A stretch of DNA of 64,000 bases from Lepraria neglecta (taxonomy: Eukaryota > Ascomycota > Lecanoromycetes > Lecanorales > Stereocaulaceae): contig CM065648.1 of assembly GCA_033220425.1 (NCBI GenBank), positions 434,001 to 498,000 of the forward strand, given 5' to 3'. Both the position numbers and the translations under genes were made by a program. How positions within the stretch are numbered: position 1 is the first letter of the stretch; each line of letters starts with the position of its first letter. This document shows, piece after piece, positions 54,036 through 64,000 of the stretch. The notes beneath the pieces were generated by a model. That model saw only the letters and a program-made list of their open reading frames with translations. It ran no database searches and was not told the origin of the DNA.

Positions 54036-57000
54036 ATGACACCCGCCTTTGGCTTCTCCGTAGGAGACTTTATCAGTGCTATAGGTCAGCAGGCTTCCAT
54101 GGCATCCTACCTTGAGCATTTGTTGACTCCTGTGGCGCAGGATTGATCAAGAAAGTCAGCAAGGCACTCAAGAATACTGGAGGAGCAGCTGCGGAATACC
54201 AAAATGTCATCGTCGAACTCAAAGCGCTGAAGAATGTTCTGCGACATCTCGAGACACTCGAGCCTACAGAAGACAATACTCGCCATGTGAACGCTATCAG
54301 GGGCATGGCGCTTGCGTGCCAGCTACCGCTACGAGACTTCATGGTCAAGATTGAGAAATATGAGGCATCACTGGGACCGTGGTCAGAGCGAACATCATGG
54401 GGAAGCGCTGGTCGCAAGGCAAAATGGGCTGTGTCCTTCGCAGAAGAAGTTAAGAAGCTTAGGGCTTTGGTAGCGGCGAAGCATATCAGTATCAATTTAC
54501 TGCTTGCTACGCATTCCTCGTGAGACACAATATCTTCAGCTTAATTTCTCAGCAGAGGCTTATGGCTGCTCCACAGACAAACGCTTTCGAACATGAATGC
54601 ACGAACGAAGCAAGAGCATGGAGACCTACTTTCGAAGGTTGCTGAGTATCGAGCTGCAATGACTACAACTCAAAAAAGCGTCGAGCTATTGAACGATAAG
54701 GTATCTCAAGAAGGAGCAGATATCCGTGGGAGACTGGATGCAATCTCAAACAAAGTGGACGCAACGCAAGTTTCGATTATCAGCATGCAGAGCTTAGGAA
54801 GACAGATCCTGTCCTATATCAGAACTTTTCCCACGGAGGTCAGGGGCCTTCTACAGACTATCGTGTCGAACAATTGGCAGATGTACCAAGTCCTATTACA
54901 AATCCAACAGAACACCTCACGGACACCAACAGCTTTACACGCTTCGAACATCCGATTCACAAATGTCCTGGGAGAGTATAAGGAATTGCCCTACGAATAC
55001 TTCTGCCATTGGGAGGTACGCATGCTGCCCACGCATTGGGAGTTTTTCGCAGATCCTGACTAAGTAGTTTTAGCCATTTGAGGGCTTCCTTCGCGCTCAA
55101 TTCAAGGGCAAGCCCGGCGAAGCTAAAGTGTCTGACGGTCGCTTTCACATCATCGACACCACAGATAATGCCAGGGCTATCGTCAACAGCGAAACCTGGA
55201 ACCGGTCGATCTCAGAAGGTTCAACGTTGACGATGTCCATGATTATGTCTCACCTTCAGAGGAAGTCTGGTTCATGTCCACGTCCAGGCTGTATAGGTAC
55301 TGGCATGACTGGATGTACTACTTCGAAAGTCTTGAAATGGTATGTTCTGTAAGAAAGCAGCACGTTTGTCGAAGCTAAGTTGTTATAGTCAAACATGCCG
55401 TCTTAATTTCTTTCCAACCTTGAGTGAATTTGAAGATGGCTTCGGCCGCATCTCGATTCTCGAGGACGACGAAGAAATAACTCAAAAGCAGGTTATGGAA
55501 GATATGCAGATCTACGGTAGCAGACCAGAACCCCCGGAGGCCGTTGAAGTTGACGAAGACACACGACTAGCTGAAATGACACTACCACCAAAGCGAAATG
55601 CTGCACAATTCGAAGAGGCTGTCGATCGCCCAGCCAAGATACGCAAAAAGGGTGAGAGCAAGACTTACAACTACCAAGCCGTCACTGCTATGGATTGGAA
55701 CAGCGGCGCCTCACCGCTTGATGCATGGCTGAATCAGAGCGCTATACCATATACAGCGCCCACCGTTGACCTAAAGGAAGAAAAGGGAAGCTCAAGGAAA
55801 GACTCCGTTGCTCAAGAGATCGAAGAGATCAAGGTTTTCCGCAATGTTCACATGGCAATTGCACCAGAACCAGCCACTGGACAGCATCTAGTAGCAATCG
55901 ATGCGATTGCGGAACTTGAAGTTGATGCACAAATCTACTACAGAAACATCGTTGACAGATACCCTGACCTACCTTCTTATCTAGCTCTCCGTCTAGCTCG
56001 AGCGAATCGCGATCGAGCAGAAAGACTTCGACAGCAAAAGATCAGGGGACAAACCTCGCAGGTACCTTCGGATCTTGACGGTGAAGATTATCATGGAAAC
56101 ATAACGTCGCCGGCACCTCAGACCATGATGGGTAAACCCAACGCAAGTATATTTAACGCACAGAAGGAACACAAATGCAAAATCTGTGACAGATGTTTTA
56201 CCCGAGCCAGCTCTCTACAAACACATAGGTACAGCCACACTGGGGAAAAGCGTAAGCAAGCGAGGCTTCGCCTAGTCTATGTTTGCGAAATCGAAGGCTG
56301 TGGACGTCATTTCTCTGTTGAATCTAATTTACGTCGTCACCACAAGATACACGGAGGTAACAGATTATCGCCTTGCGAGTCATCTGCACCGAACGGAGAT
56401 GTTACTGCGAACGGAGACACCAAAGGATATAGTCAGGATTGGGCTAGCTGGAATCTTAGCATGGCCTCCTTAGCCGAGCCTGCTAACCGCGACAGCCCAG
56501 TCCAAGAATATACCTGTGACAATTGCGGATTTGAAGGTCTCAACTGTGATGGCAAGCGACCTTGTTCTAACTGCAATTCCTATAAAAGTGGTAAGTAAAA
56601 TGTTGGATACTTGACAGTAGTCGCTAAGAGCTCTCATGGTGTCATTGCTAACATCATCACTCCCTAGTCTGTATCTGTAGTTATCATTCCGCTCCGACAC
56701 GCGTAGCTCATAGCAGGTATGGGTCGGCGATCATCAAAATCAGACTGGCACTGACCGATCTCTGGTAGAGACAATCATAGTGCATCTCCTACTTTTCAAA
56801 GTCCATGGTCTCCTCCTACGGGTTCTGTGACACACCTAGAACGCCCTGGCCACCGAACTAGCTACTTCAAGGCTACTGATAATCGTATTAGGAAGCACCG
56901 AATGTCTGGTGGTCTAAATCAATCAGAAACGGTATCTCATGTCGAAAAACGCGATATCTACACACCTAGCCCGGATTTTTGGACGGGTGGTCATACGCCT

Positions 57001-57983
57001 CCTCGTCGTGGCTCAGTGAACTCCCGCTCTTCTAGTATGAACAGCTCGTTGCACGGATATGCAACCTTCGATCCCCAAGAGCAAGCGCCAGCATTCCTTG
57101 ACAGCCATTCACGGTCCTCTGCGGATTTTGGCGATACCTCTCGAGGCCTTCCCCCGCCCCCAGTACCAATGCAAAAAGGTAAAAAGCTGTCCTTCGAGTG
57201 TGATGCATGTGGAGTCATGGTACAGGTTGATAGAAGGCTAGATTGGCAGTGAGTATGGTCCTGGAGTCGCTGATACGTTCTGACACTCCAATCAGGGAAC
57301 ATGTTCTCGCAGACCTTCGACCTTATATTTGCATATATAAGGAGTGCAAGAATGCCGACAAGGACTACCCATCTAGGTCAGAGTTTGTTGATCACGAAGT
57401 TTTCGGACACGAGATCCCTGACCCTCTCTGGGTAAAATTTGAGGGAGTCAATTGTCCCTTCTGTGGTGAGACTTTACAAAATTCGGCTACTGAACGCGGT
57501 CGGCATATTGGGCGTCACATGGAAGAGATTGCGTTCGCCGTCATCACAAAGCCCTATGAAGCTTGGGAATTCTACTCTGATTCTACCTCAGATTCTAGCC
57601 TTGGTGATTATCCTTCACTTTCTCCACCTTCCCCTGGCTCTCCAAACGCATTGCCAACCCAGACTTCTCAAATTGATCGTCCCTACAACATCGATACGTG
57701 GGCCAGGCAGGATATTTGGATGGGCCGATTCAATTCCAAAGTTTTGTCAAGCACACAGAAGAAGCACAAATGCAAAATCTGTGACAAGCGCTTCGCTCGT
57801 CCAAGCTCGCTCAATACACACATGTACAGCCATACTGGCGAGAAGCCCTATGCTTGCGAAGCTGAAGGCTGTGGACGTCGTTTCTCAGTCGTCTCCAACT
57901 TGCGCCGCCATCGTAAGGTTCATAAGGGCGACAGTGTTTCAGATCACGAATCACCAGAGGGTTCATGGGCATGCGAGAAGTGA
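54036..57983 (+). CDS. Large zinc-finger protein: two C2H2 pairs plus Zn2Cys6 cluster
   Basis: Eight exons (54036-54084, 54141-54519, 54577-55015, 55074-55339, 55389-56590, 56668-56716, 56781-57248, 57296-57983) give 1179 aa with every junction in frame. The N-terminus, about 370 residues, is a conserved fungal domain (MTPAFGFSVGDFISAIG, LIKKVSKALKNTGGAAAEYQ, coiled coil, ELPYEYFCHWE) like the heads of NLR-type proteins. A C2H2 pair lies near 637-700 (HKCKICDRCFTRASSLQTH). A Zn2Cys6 motif lies near 753-780: C-x2-C-x6-C-x5-C-x2-C-x6-C, its last Cys coming from the 49-nt exon 6. A second C2H2 pair lies near 1107-1165 (HKCKICDKRFARPSSLNTH), a duplicate of the first. Between them sits FECDACGVMVQVDRRLDWQE. 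The product is presumably nuclear and DNA-binding. Reading through intron 5 would end it at residue 780, so two genes are a fallback model. Confidence 0.7.
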
Positions 57984-58117
57984 GATAGGTCATTGCCATC
58001 ACTCTGGGCCAGTCTCATAAACCTCATAAAAGTCGTTCAGATTTTTAAGTCGCCCATTCGATCATTCCCTGGAAAACCCCCTGCCAGGTCCTCTCTCTTA
58101 TGCGAATTCCGAATTTC

Positions 58118-58330
58118 CATCTCCGCAGACACACAAGTCCAGACCGCATATCTGTGCTACCTGCACGCGATCCCTTGCAAGTCTTGAGCATCTCAAGCGG
58201 CACGAACGCTCCCACACAAGGGAGAAACCCTTTGAGTGCCCTGAATGCACACGATACTTCGCGTGACGAGACTTGTTTGTACGGCACCAGCAAAAGCTAC
58301 ACCTGACGGCATTGCCAAACCAACAGTAAT
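58118..58330 (+). pseudogene. C2H2 zinc-finger fragment
   Basis: The plus strand reads PHICATCTRSLASLEHLKRH, ERSHTREKPFECPECTRYFA, then a TGA where an Arg codon is expected, then RDLFVRHQQKLHLT. This is the DNA-binding pair of an ADR1/AmdA-like C2H2 regulator (LEHLKRHxRSHTxEKPFxC ... FARRDLLLRHQQKLH). Nothing else of such a regulator is near. One stop and the missing remainder mark it as a relic, possibly captured next to the zinc-finger gene upstream. Confidence 0.66.
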
Positions 58331-58877
58331 GTGTAGGCTTTCGAAGATTTCTGCCTTTAGAAGATGAAGGGTATTCTTTCCTCGTATGATGCGACGGTCA
58401 CCAGGGTCCACCCAGCATCAATTTCCAAAATTTGCAGAAGGAAATGCCAGTTCTGAAGTCGGCGACATGCTTAGAGGAAAAGTAAGCCTTAGTGAGCAGG
58501 AGGGCTCCTTGCGAGTGATAAATAACCGCCAGGACACTGCTCTTTGCAAGCTGATATTCTGCAAAATCAGACTCCGCCAGTGAAAATTGCACGTTGTTTC
58601 TACAGACAATCGGAGCCACATAAAGCCTATTTTTGAATGGCAAGGAGCTTGGAATATGAACCTCGACAGCAAGGGGGAATTTCGAACTTGGAAAAATTCC
58701 TTCGTCCAGACCTCTTTTGCGTATTTGCAATTTGAGATAGAAGTAGATTGCAGACAATATTTCGACCATGTTTGTAGTTTTACAACGCTCATTGAGGGAT
58801 CTATACACATTAGAGCAGCAAACACGTATGAAGAGCTTGAATCATCCCAAATATATACACCTATGCCCCCACCTTCG
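58331..58877. other. Intergenic between convergent units
   Basis: Open frames on both strands up to 160 codons, but none with recognisable content. Probably 3' regions. Confidence 0.35.
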
Positions 58878-61261
58878 TCATTTCATAGCCTTAACCACAT
58901 CCTTCTTCTCCCCATTCCCCGCCAACACCGTAGCCTCCTTCGCCTTCTCAGGCGTCCCCCCTTTCTCACTCCTCAAACTCCCACTCCCACTCCTATTACC
59001 CTCAGCCTTCGCCTTGACCTGAAGCAGCATGTTCTTTCCCCCCTCCATCTTTCCCATCTTAACCACTAAAGCGGTATTCTCCCTCTGCAAAGCGCCCACC
59101 TGCTCCCTCAGAATATCCCTCTCCTTAGACACAACCTCCAATTCCTGCCTCATCTCCTCTTTCTCTCTCACAAGTCTTGCTTTCTCATCTTTATCTTCAG
59201 CTTTTTTGCGGCGTTCCTCCATCTTCGCCGCCTCCTTCACCCGTTTAGCCTCCAGCCTCGCAACCTCCTTCTTATACTTCTCCTCCTGCTTCGCCACCTC
59301 CTTTGCATGTTTCTCCTCCGCCTTCTTAATCCGTTCTTCCTCTTTCGAATTCAGCGATTCTTTATCTTTCGTCTCTTTCTCGCGCGCTTTGGCCAAATTC
59401 TCATTAAGGGCGCGTTTTCGATCATTGAGTTTCGCTAGCTCTTTTTCGTGCGGGGATAGTTTGGAGTTGGAGGAGGATTTGGTGGCTGTGGCTGAGGTTG
59501 TGGATTTGAGGGATGAGGTGTCCTCGAAGTGGTCTTCCGCGCTGGCGAAGGAGGCGATGCTGGAGGAGGAGCTGATGGAGGGGGTGGGGTTGGTGCTTTT
59601 GGTGCCGAGGGGGAGGCTGGTGGCGTCTTTGGCGCTTGCTATGCTGGTTGACATTGATGGCGATTGCTGATGGCTGGGTAGGCGGTCGATGACTGCTTGA
59701 GGAGCGTAGGTTTCTAGCCCAGCGTATGCTGCGCCGGAGATGGTAGATAGCAGGCCTCCTTGCTGAGGCTCCTGAGACGGAGGGACTTCAGGTGCGATTT
59801 CTAAGCTTGCCCGGCGTGGTACAGCCACTGCAGGCGGCTCGCCGTCTTCACTTGCTTTCGTGCCTTCCAAACCAGCTAGATGGCCGTTTGTGTTATATGC
59901 CTCCAGCTCTTCCCTCGTCTTTTGCTTTAGGAGATCGGTGTCGCCCTTCTCCAAAGCCTCGATCTCATCCTCTGGATGCTCCTTCTTGCATGCCCAATCC
60001 AGAAATTTGCTAGCATCCGCGACTATACTTCCGGGAGTACCTCGCTCGACCATGAATCGTGGCACACTTCCTCCCGGGTCACTTCGTGTAATCATAATCC
60101 ATTCAACGGGGTTCATTTCTTCATCGTCGTCATGAGCATGGGGATTATCCATCGCTTCTCCCTTCGCACTAGACCCTCGCGATCCAGCGAACGATATAGT
60201 CTTCCCTCGCTGTCGCCCTTCTCTGACTATCTCTTCTGCCGCAGCAGGTGACAAATGATCACCATTGGGTAAGCTCTCGCTGGAACCCTTGACGACCTTC
60301 TCCGCGCTTCGTAAGATTGCCTCTTTCTCAAGAGATGGCGATCCCGAATAGGTTTTCAATAGATCTGTCGTAGACGCTGCTTTCTTTGGTTTCAATGGTA
60401 TTTCCCGTATGAATTCCACCGACTCGTATTGACCCCGTATAAAGCTATCCCGCCGCGGGCACTCGGGGTGCTCGCAAGGTCGTGAGATAACCATGAAGTG
60501 CCTCGGTTTATCGACGGGCTTTCGTTTGGTGAACTTGTCGTTATCTGAAGGCTCAGTCTCAGGCTCGCTCAAAGCGGAAGAGGACGTGAGGAGTAAGGTG
60601 ACGAAATCTCTCGGTGTCGTAGGACCAGGAAACTGCGCAGAAAGATGATATACTAGTTCACAGCGTCAGCCTCACCCCTTCCATTCAAAGATCCCATGGA
60701 ACCTCAGAACTCACCTTCCACAGTACCCACCCCCTCAACAACTCCCCTCTCTACCCTCCTCTCCCCCCCAATACCCCGAATATTCCCCTCACCCGGCCCC
60801 CCCTGCACCTCAAGCGTCTCAGGAAATTCCCTCTGCAACCCCAATTTCCACTTCTTAAACCCCATTCCCGCATGCACACTCCTTCTCGCAAACCACGCGC
60901 CCCTCCCATCTTTCCCCGCAAGTTTATACACACTCATGCCCAAGGGGTTATCCTTGGCATTTAACTTGATGGGCTTGCCCCATTCTTTTTGCAGGCTGAG
61001 ATGGGAGGGGTCGAGGGGTTCGGAGCGCGCGGAGGACGAGGAGATGGATGAGAGGGCGGAGGAAGTGGATGCTGTGGTGGAGGAGCGGGGGCGGGTTGTA
61101 GGAGTGGTATTTTCTAGGGGAGGGAGGGGGACGGATTCCACAATTTTTTGGGCGTTGGTGAAGGCTGTGCGGAGGTAGGTGGCCCTTCCTTCTTGGGATG
61201 CTGGGACGTTGGAGAACGGTGTTGGAGAGAGGGATTGGAGGGCTGTATGGAGGGCTGCCAT
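58878..61261 (-). CDS. DUF3074 (START-like) protein with coiled-coil tail
   Basis: Exons 61261-60715 and 60652-58878 give 773 aa; the 62-nt intron is GTGAGT...ACTAG with a GCTGACGC branch. The start MAALHTALQSLSPTPFSNVP is preferred over an ATG-less upstream extension. The first 330 residues form the DUF3074 module: KEWGKPIKLNAKDNPLGMSV, WFARRSVH, then across the junction VYHLSAQFPGPTTPRDFVTL, HFMVISRPCEHPECPRRDSF, EWIMITRSDPGGSVPRFMVE and SKFLDWACKK. START-like domains bind lipids. The tail is Ser-rich, then about 150 residues of highly charged Lys/Glu coiled coil, ending VVKAMK. This matches the layout of fungal DUF3074 proteins. No break seen. Confidence 0.78.
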
Positions 61262-62536
61262 TGTGTGTACAAGGGAGCTGCAGAGGTGGAGGAGTGGAGG
61301 TTCCTTGGGGATCAAATAGAGGAGATAACCCGTCTTGGTATGCTGAGTGAGCTCGATACTATTGTAGCGTTGTTCCTCTGATCTGTGTAAGACTGTTAGC
61401 AGATACGCCGCCTCGCTGAGTAGCGGGTGGACAATTGGGATATCATATCAAGGCTCCAGACGAAGAATGTGTAGATGCTTGAAATTGGCAGCTTTTACAG
61501 GAAATCGTTAAGTCATAAATCATGGCAGGTAACTTTACAAAATGTTGGCGCATGCAGGTGAGGCAAGTTTCACTGTTCTATTACGTGGGGCCGGAGCAAC
61601 TTGCGCCAAATCCGCTCGGAAATGGCGGATTTATTTACGACAGCTTAGAAATTAGTACTCGAGCAAGTGAATCGGTCTCTGTGAGAATATCTGTATTTCA
61701 CATTTGGATTACATGTATACAGAGCACAGCTCCGGTGTTGCCTAGCACCCGATTCCTCCCAATCAATGAGAAGCTCCTCAGGACACAGTCCCGAGCGTAG
61801 GGGATGAGCCTACAATCCACGCGTCGCCAGCTTCAATTGTCCCAAGCCCCGTCAGACCACTAAGAAGATCACTGATCCTCCCTCAAGTTCCACCACAGGT
61901 TTCCCTCGATGCGCGATCCTCCCAGACCCTCCCAACCTTCACCGGCGACAACGCAGTCACCACTATCCGCATACCAGATGCCCCCCGTTCCATTAGATGC
62001 CGTCGCCTGTCCACTGTGCCGCCAGTGCACAATACCAGAGTGGACAGAGCCACAGGTATGCGACCGCTTTCAGGAGGGAGCTAGGCTCGACCTCCGTCCA
62101 GCTGGCCGCTCTCTGTAAGGCGACAGATGAAAGAAATTAGAAAAAGAGGGCGCCCCAATATAACCATGACATTATCCACCCATCCTGTTGCCGTGAGGCC
62201 TCGATCTTGTATAAATGCCGGATTTTAAGCCTCCCAAAGCGGTGAAGTAAAAGTCGTAGGAGAGAAGCGAAGGTGTCGAATGGTCCGGCCGATTCGGGTA
62301 TGCATCAAAAGCAAAAAGTACAGCAACGCTCGCTAAAACAACGCTCGACAAAGTACAAAGCAAGGAAATGGGTATCCGACTCTCGTCCGTGTCGATGATC
62401 TATCGTGATGCCTGCCCTTTGAGGGTACAGAAGTCGTGGGCTCGTAAGCTCGCACCTGGTCTACTCGAAGTCGTTTCGTCGAATGCTCGCTCGAGAAAAA
62501 GCCGCCAGCACTGGAAACCATGTAACGAAGGCTTGG
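61262..62536. other. Intergenic, 1.3 kb
   Basis: A plus frame at 61909-62118 includes VACPLCRQCTIPEW, but is short and isolated. No supported gene. Contains the DUF3074 gene promoter and the 3' side of the next gene. Confidence 0.4.
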
Positions 62537-63655
62537 TTACATGGCATAAGACATCTGCGTGAAGTTGTGGTAGGTGTCCATTGGCCAACCAAAGCCACCG
62601 AAGCCTGTATCTGTGCCACATTGCTGGTGCATCAGCGTGCTAGGCAGGGGAAGGTTGGATATCGACTGAGACATCGGCGCAGTTGTCGCTGGGAGGCTGT
62701 AGTATTGTGGCGGACTTGGGCTTCCACTGGTGTTTGGGTCACTGTATGATGAGGACGGCGAGTTCATGCCTGGATCTTCAAGGAAGAAGCTTGCATCTAT
62801 CGAAGCGTCCATACGCTCGATGCCAGTGTCGAGACCTGCATCCATGCTTGTCCACATACTGGAACCGGAGTCTGCCGACGTGTAGACCGTGTTTGATGGA
62901 GCGTATCTGAAGGTTTCTGGAGCACTTGAGTAGGATGACGACGGGAGCGTTGGCTGCCACCAGTGCTCGGCACCGGTTGAGCTTGGTAGGACTGGAGTTG
63001 GGCGGACGACATCGACGGGTCGCGGTGGTGGGGGTAGGAGAGGGAGAAACAAGCCCATGATGGCGGTCTTGACTTCCTCAGCCCTTCCGCAAAGCAACTC
63101 GCCGGCACCATCCTCCTCTAGACCTTCCAGGGCCATAGCGCTTGTGCGATAGACATACTTGTTGGCGGCTTGAACAAAGTCCTCCTGCAACTTCTTGAGT
63201 TGGACCTCTTTCTCCGACCAGTGCCAAGTACCGGCGGAAGTGTCTTTCGAGTGCACTTCCTTGTGGAATTCTACCAGCGTTTCTATCGTCTCAGGTGTGA
63301 GCTTGAAGGCGACTTCGTTTTGTGAGACCATATCGACATGGACGATGTAAGCTTCTATGGCGACCATCTTGTAGTTGAAGACTGCTTCTATTAATGGGTT
63401 GTCGTTCTTGACGAGTTCCGAGTCAGGCGCCTTTGGTAGTAGCAGCGAACATAGCGTCCATATGGCTGACGGTGATGAGAGGGTCTCTGTTAAGCATCGA
63501 AAGTGTTGGGGTACACTGTTCAACGGCCTCTTTATCCGGTTTATCCTCTTCAGCGTCGCCGTCAACCATGGATCTACCTTGGTATTGAGGACGATATTAG
63601 GAGCGGAGCGGGTCGCAAAGGCAGCGGCCGAGGCAGGTAGTAGTTGAGCAGGCAT
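62537..63655 (-). CDS. Hypothetical protein with Ser/Pro-rich C-terminus
   Basis: A single exon of 372 aa from MPAQLLPASAAAFATRSAPN to DTYHNFTQMSYAM. The first half is helical with charged segments (VDPWLTATLKRINRIKRPLN, YIVHVDMVSQNEVAFKLTPE, WHWSEKEVQLKKLQEDFVQA). The second half is low complexity, rich in Ser, Pro, Tyr and Thr, with several Met-Asp phrases (MDAGLDTGIERMDASIDAS), resembling activation-domain-like disordered tails. No DNA-binding domain is visible. I recognise no family; the codon pattern and length support a real gene. Confidence 0.62.
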   Translation of the reverse strand: MPAQLLPASAAAFATRSAPNIVLNTKVDPWLTATLKRINRIKRPLNSVPQHFRCLTETLSSPSAIWTLCSLLLPKAPDSELVKNDNPLIEAVFNYKMVAIEAYIVHVDMVSQNEVAFKLTPETIETLVEFHKEVHSKDTSAGTWHWSEKEVQLKKLQEDFVQAANKYVYRTSAMALEGLEEDGAGELLCGRAEEVKTAIMGLFLPLLPPPPRPVDVVRPTPVLPSSTGAEHWWQPTLPSSSYSSAPETFRYAPSNTVYTSADSGSSMWTSMDAGLDTGIERMDASIDASFFLEDPGMNSPSSSYSDPNTSGSPSPPQYYSLPATTAPMSQSISNLPLPSTLMHQQCGTDTGFGGFGWPMDTYHNFTQMSYAM

Positions 63656-64000
63656 TTTGAGGACGTTGTATAGATAGATTGATACGACAGGACGTAGAAC
63701 GGGTACAGCGGGGTGGGGAGATTGTAAGGAAATGGTAAAAGAAAGAAAACAAGATTAATCCGGCGGTCCCAAGACTAGGGAAATAATGTGCACGCCTTTA
63801 AAAAGAGTAAGAAAGATTATGGGTCGTTAAAAGAGATCGGTGGTGGGAGGTAGTACCGAGTGGGGAGTGGAGAGAAAGAAGGGTATTATTTTGGCGGGGG
63901 TGTGCCATATTATATCGGGGAGACCGTTTGACTGGGCAAGCGCAGTCGAAAGGCAAGTCAAGAGACACCAAAGGAAGATTTTAGCCATCTGCAAGCTCTA
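63656..64000. other. Upstream region of the last gene
   Basis: Contains the promoter and leader of the gene at 62537-63655. It is purine-rich on the plus strand, hence CT-rich in the direction of transcription, as is common before fungal start sites. No further gene seen. Confidence 0.45.

Noticed and set aside
54036-57983. Splitting the large zinc-finger gene at 56598
   Set aside because: Two small introns with strong signals join the halves in frame and complete the Zn2Cys6 motif; kept only as a fallback.

Overview
The window is nuclear DNA of a filamentous ascomycete (Pezizomycotina). Its genes are split by many short introns (about 46-86 nt) with GT-AG ends and CTAAC/CTGAC-type branch sites. 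The gene families are typical of such fungi: EFM-type methyltransferases, a ferric reductase, F-box-like and 2EXR-type families, GPI-anchored Ala/Ser-rich proteins and Zn2Cys6/C2H2 regulators. I cannot fix the class. Exon models below were built by hand from reading frames, splice signals and remembered family motifs; none has been checked against transcripts or databases.

Layout. 0-16 kb is mostly ordinary and dense: EFM4-like eEF1A lysine methyltransferase, a second methyltransferase, an inosine/uridine-type nucleoside hydrolase with an 8-nt microexon, a Par14-type parvulin, a ferric reductase, a GID4/Vid24-family degron receptor, a DgoD-like galactonate dehydratase carrying a probable GC-AG intron, an unknown gene and a 2EXR-type protein. 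16-37 kb is a graveyard with a few survivors. Two families of F-box-like genes each have decayed members (one family also keeps an apparently whole copy), with a PiggyBac transposase fragment, two small secreted-protein genes, a KP4-like killer-toxin relic, and a divergent pair made of a TauD-type dioxygenase and a damaged flavin monooxygenase. 38-40 kb holds an EXPERA-type membrane protein and a GNAT acetyltransferase. 40-54 kb is again decayed: an Hsp70-like relic, a BTB/POZ relic, a roughly 33-bp minisatellite, a GPI-anchored gene beside its broken duplicate, a coiled-coil protein and a broken membrane protein. 54-64 kb has a large eight-exon gene with two C2H2 pairs and a Zn2Cys6 cluster, a C2H2 fragment, a DUF3074 protein and an unknown Ser/Pro-rich protein.

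How the genes relate. Nothing looks like a complete biosynthetic cluster. The TauD/FMO pair is the only suggestion of linked oxidative chemistry, and one partner is damaged. The strongest themes are local duplication followed by decay, and unusual gene architecture: the microexon, the GC-AG intron and the duplicated zinc-finger cassette.
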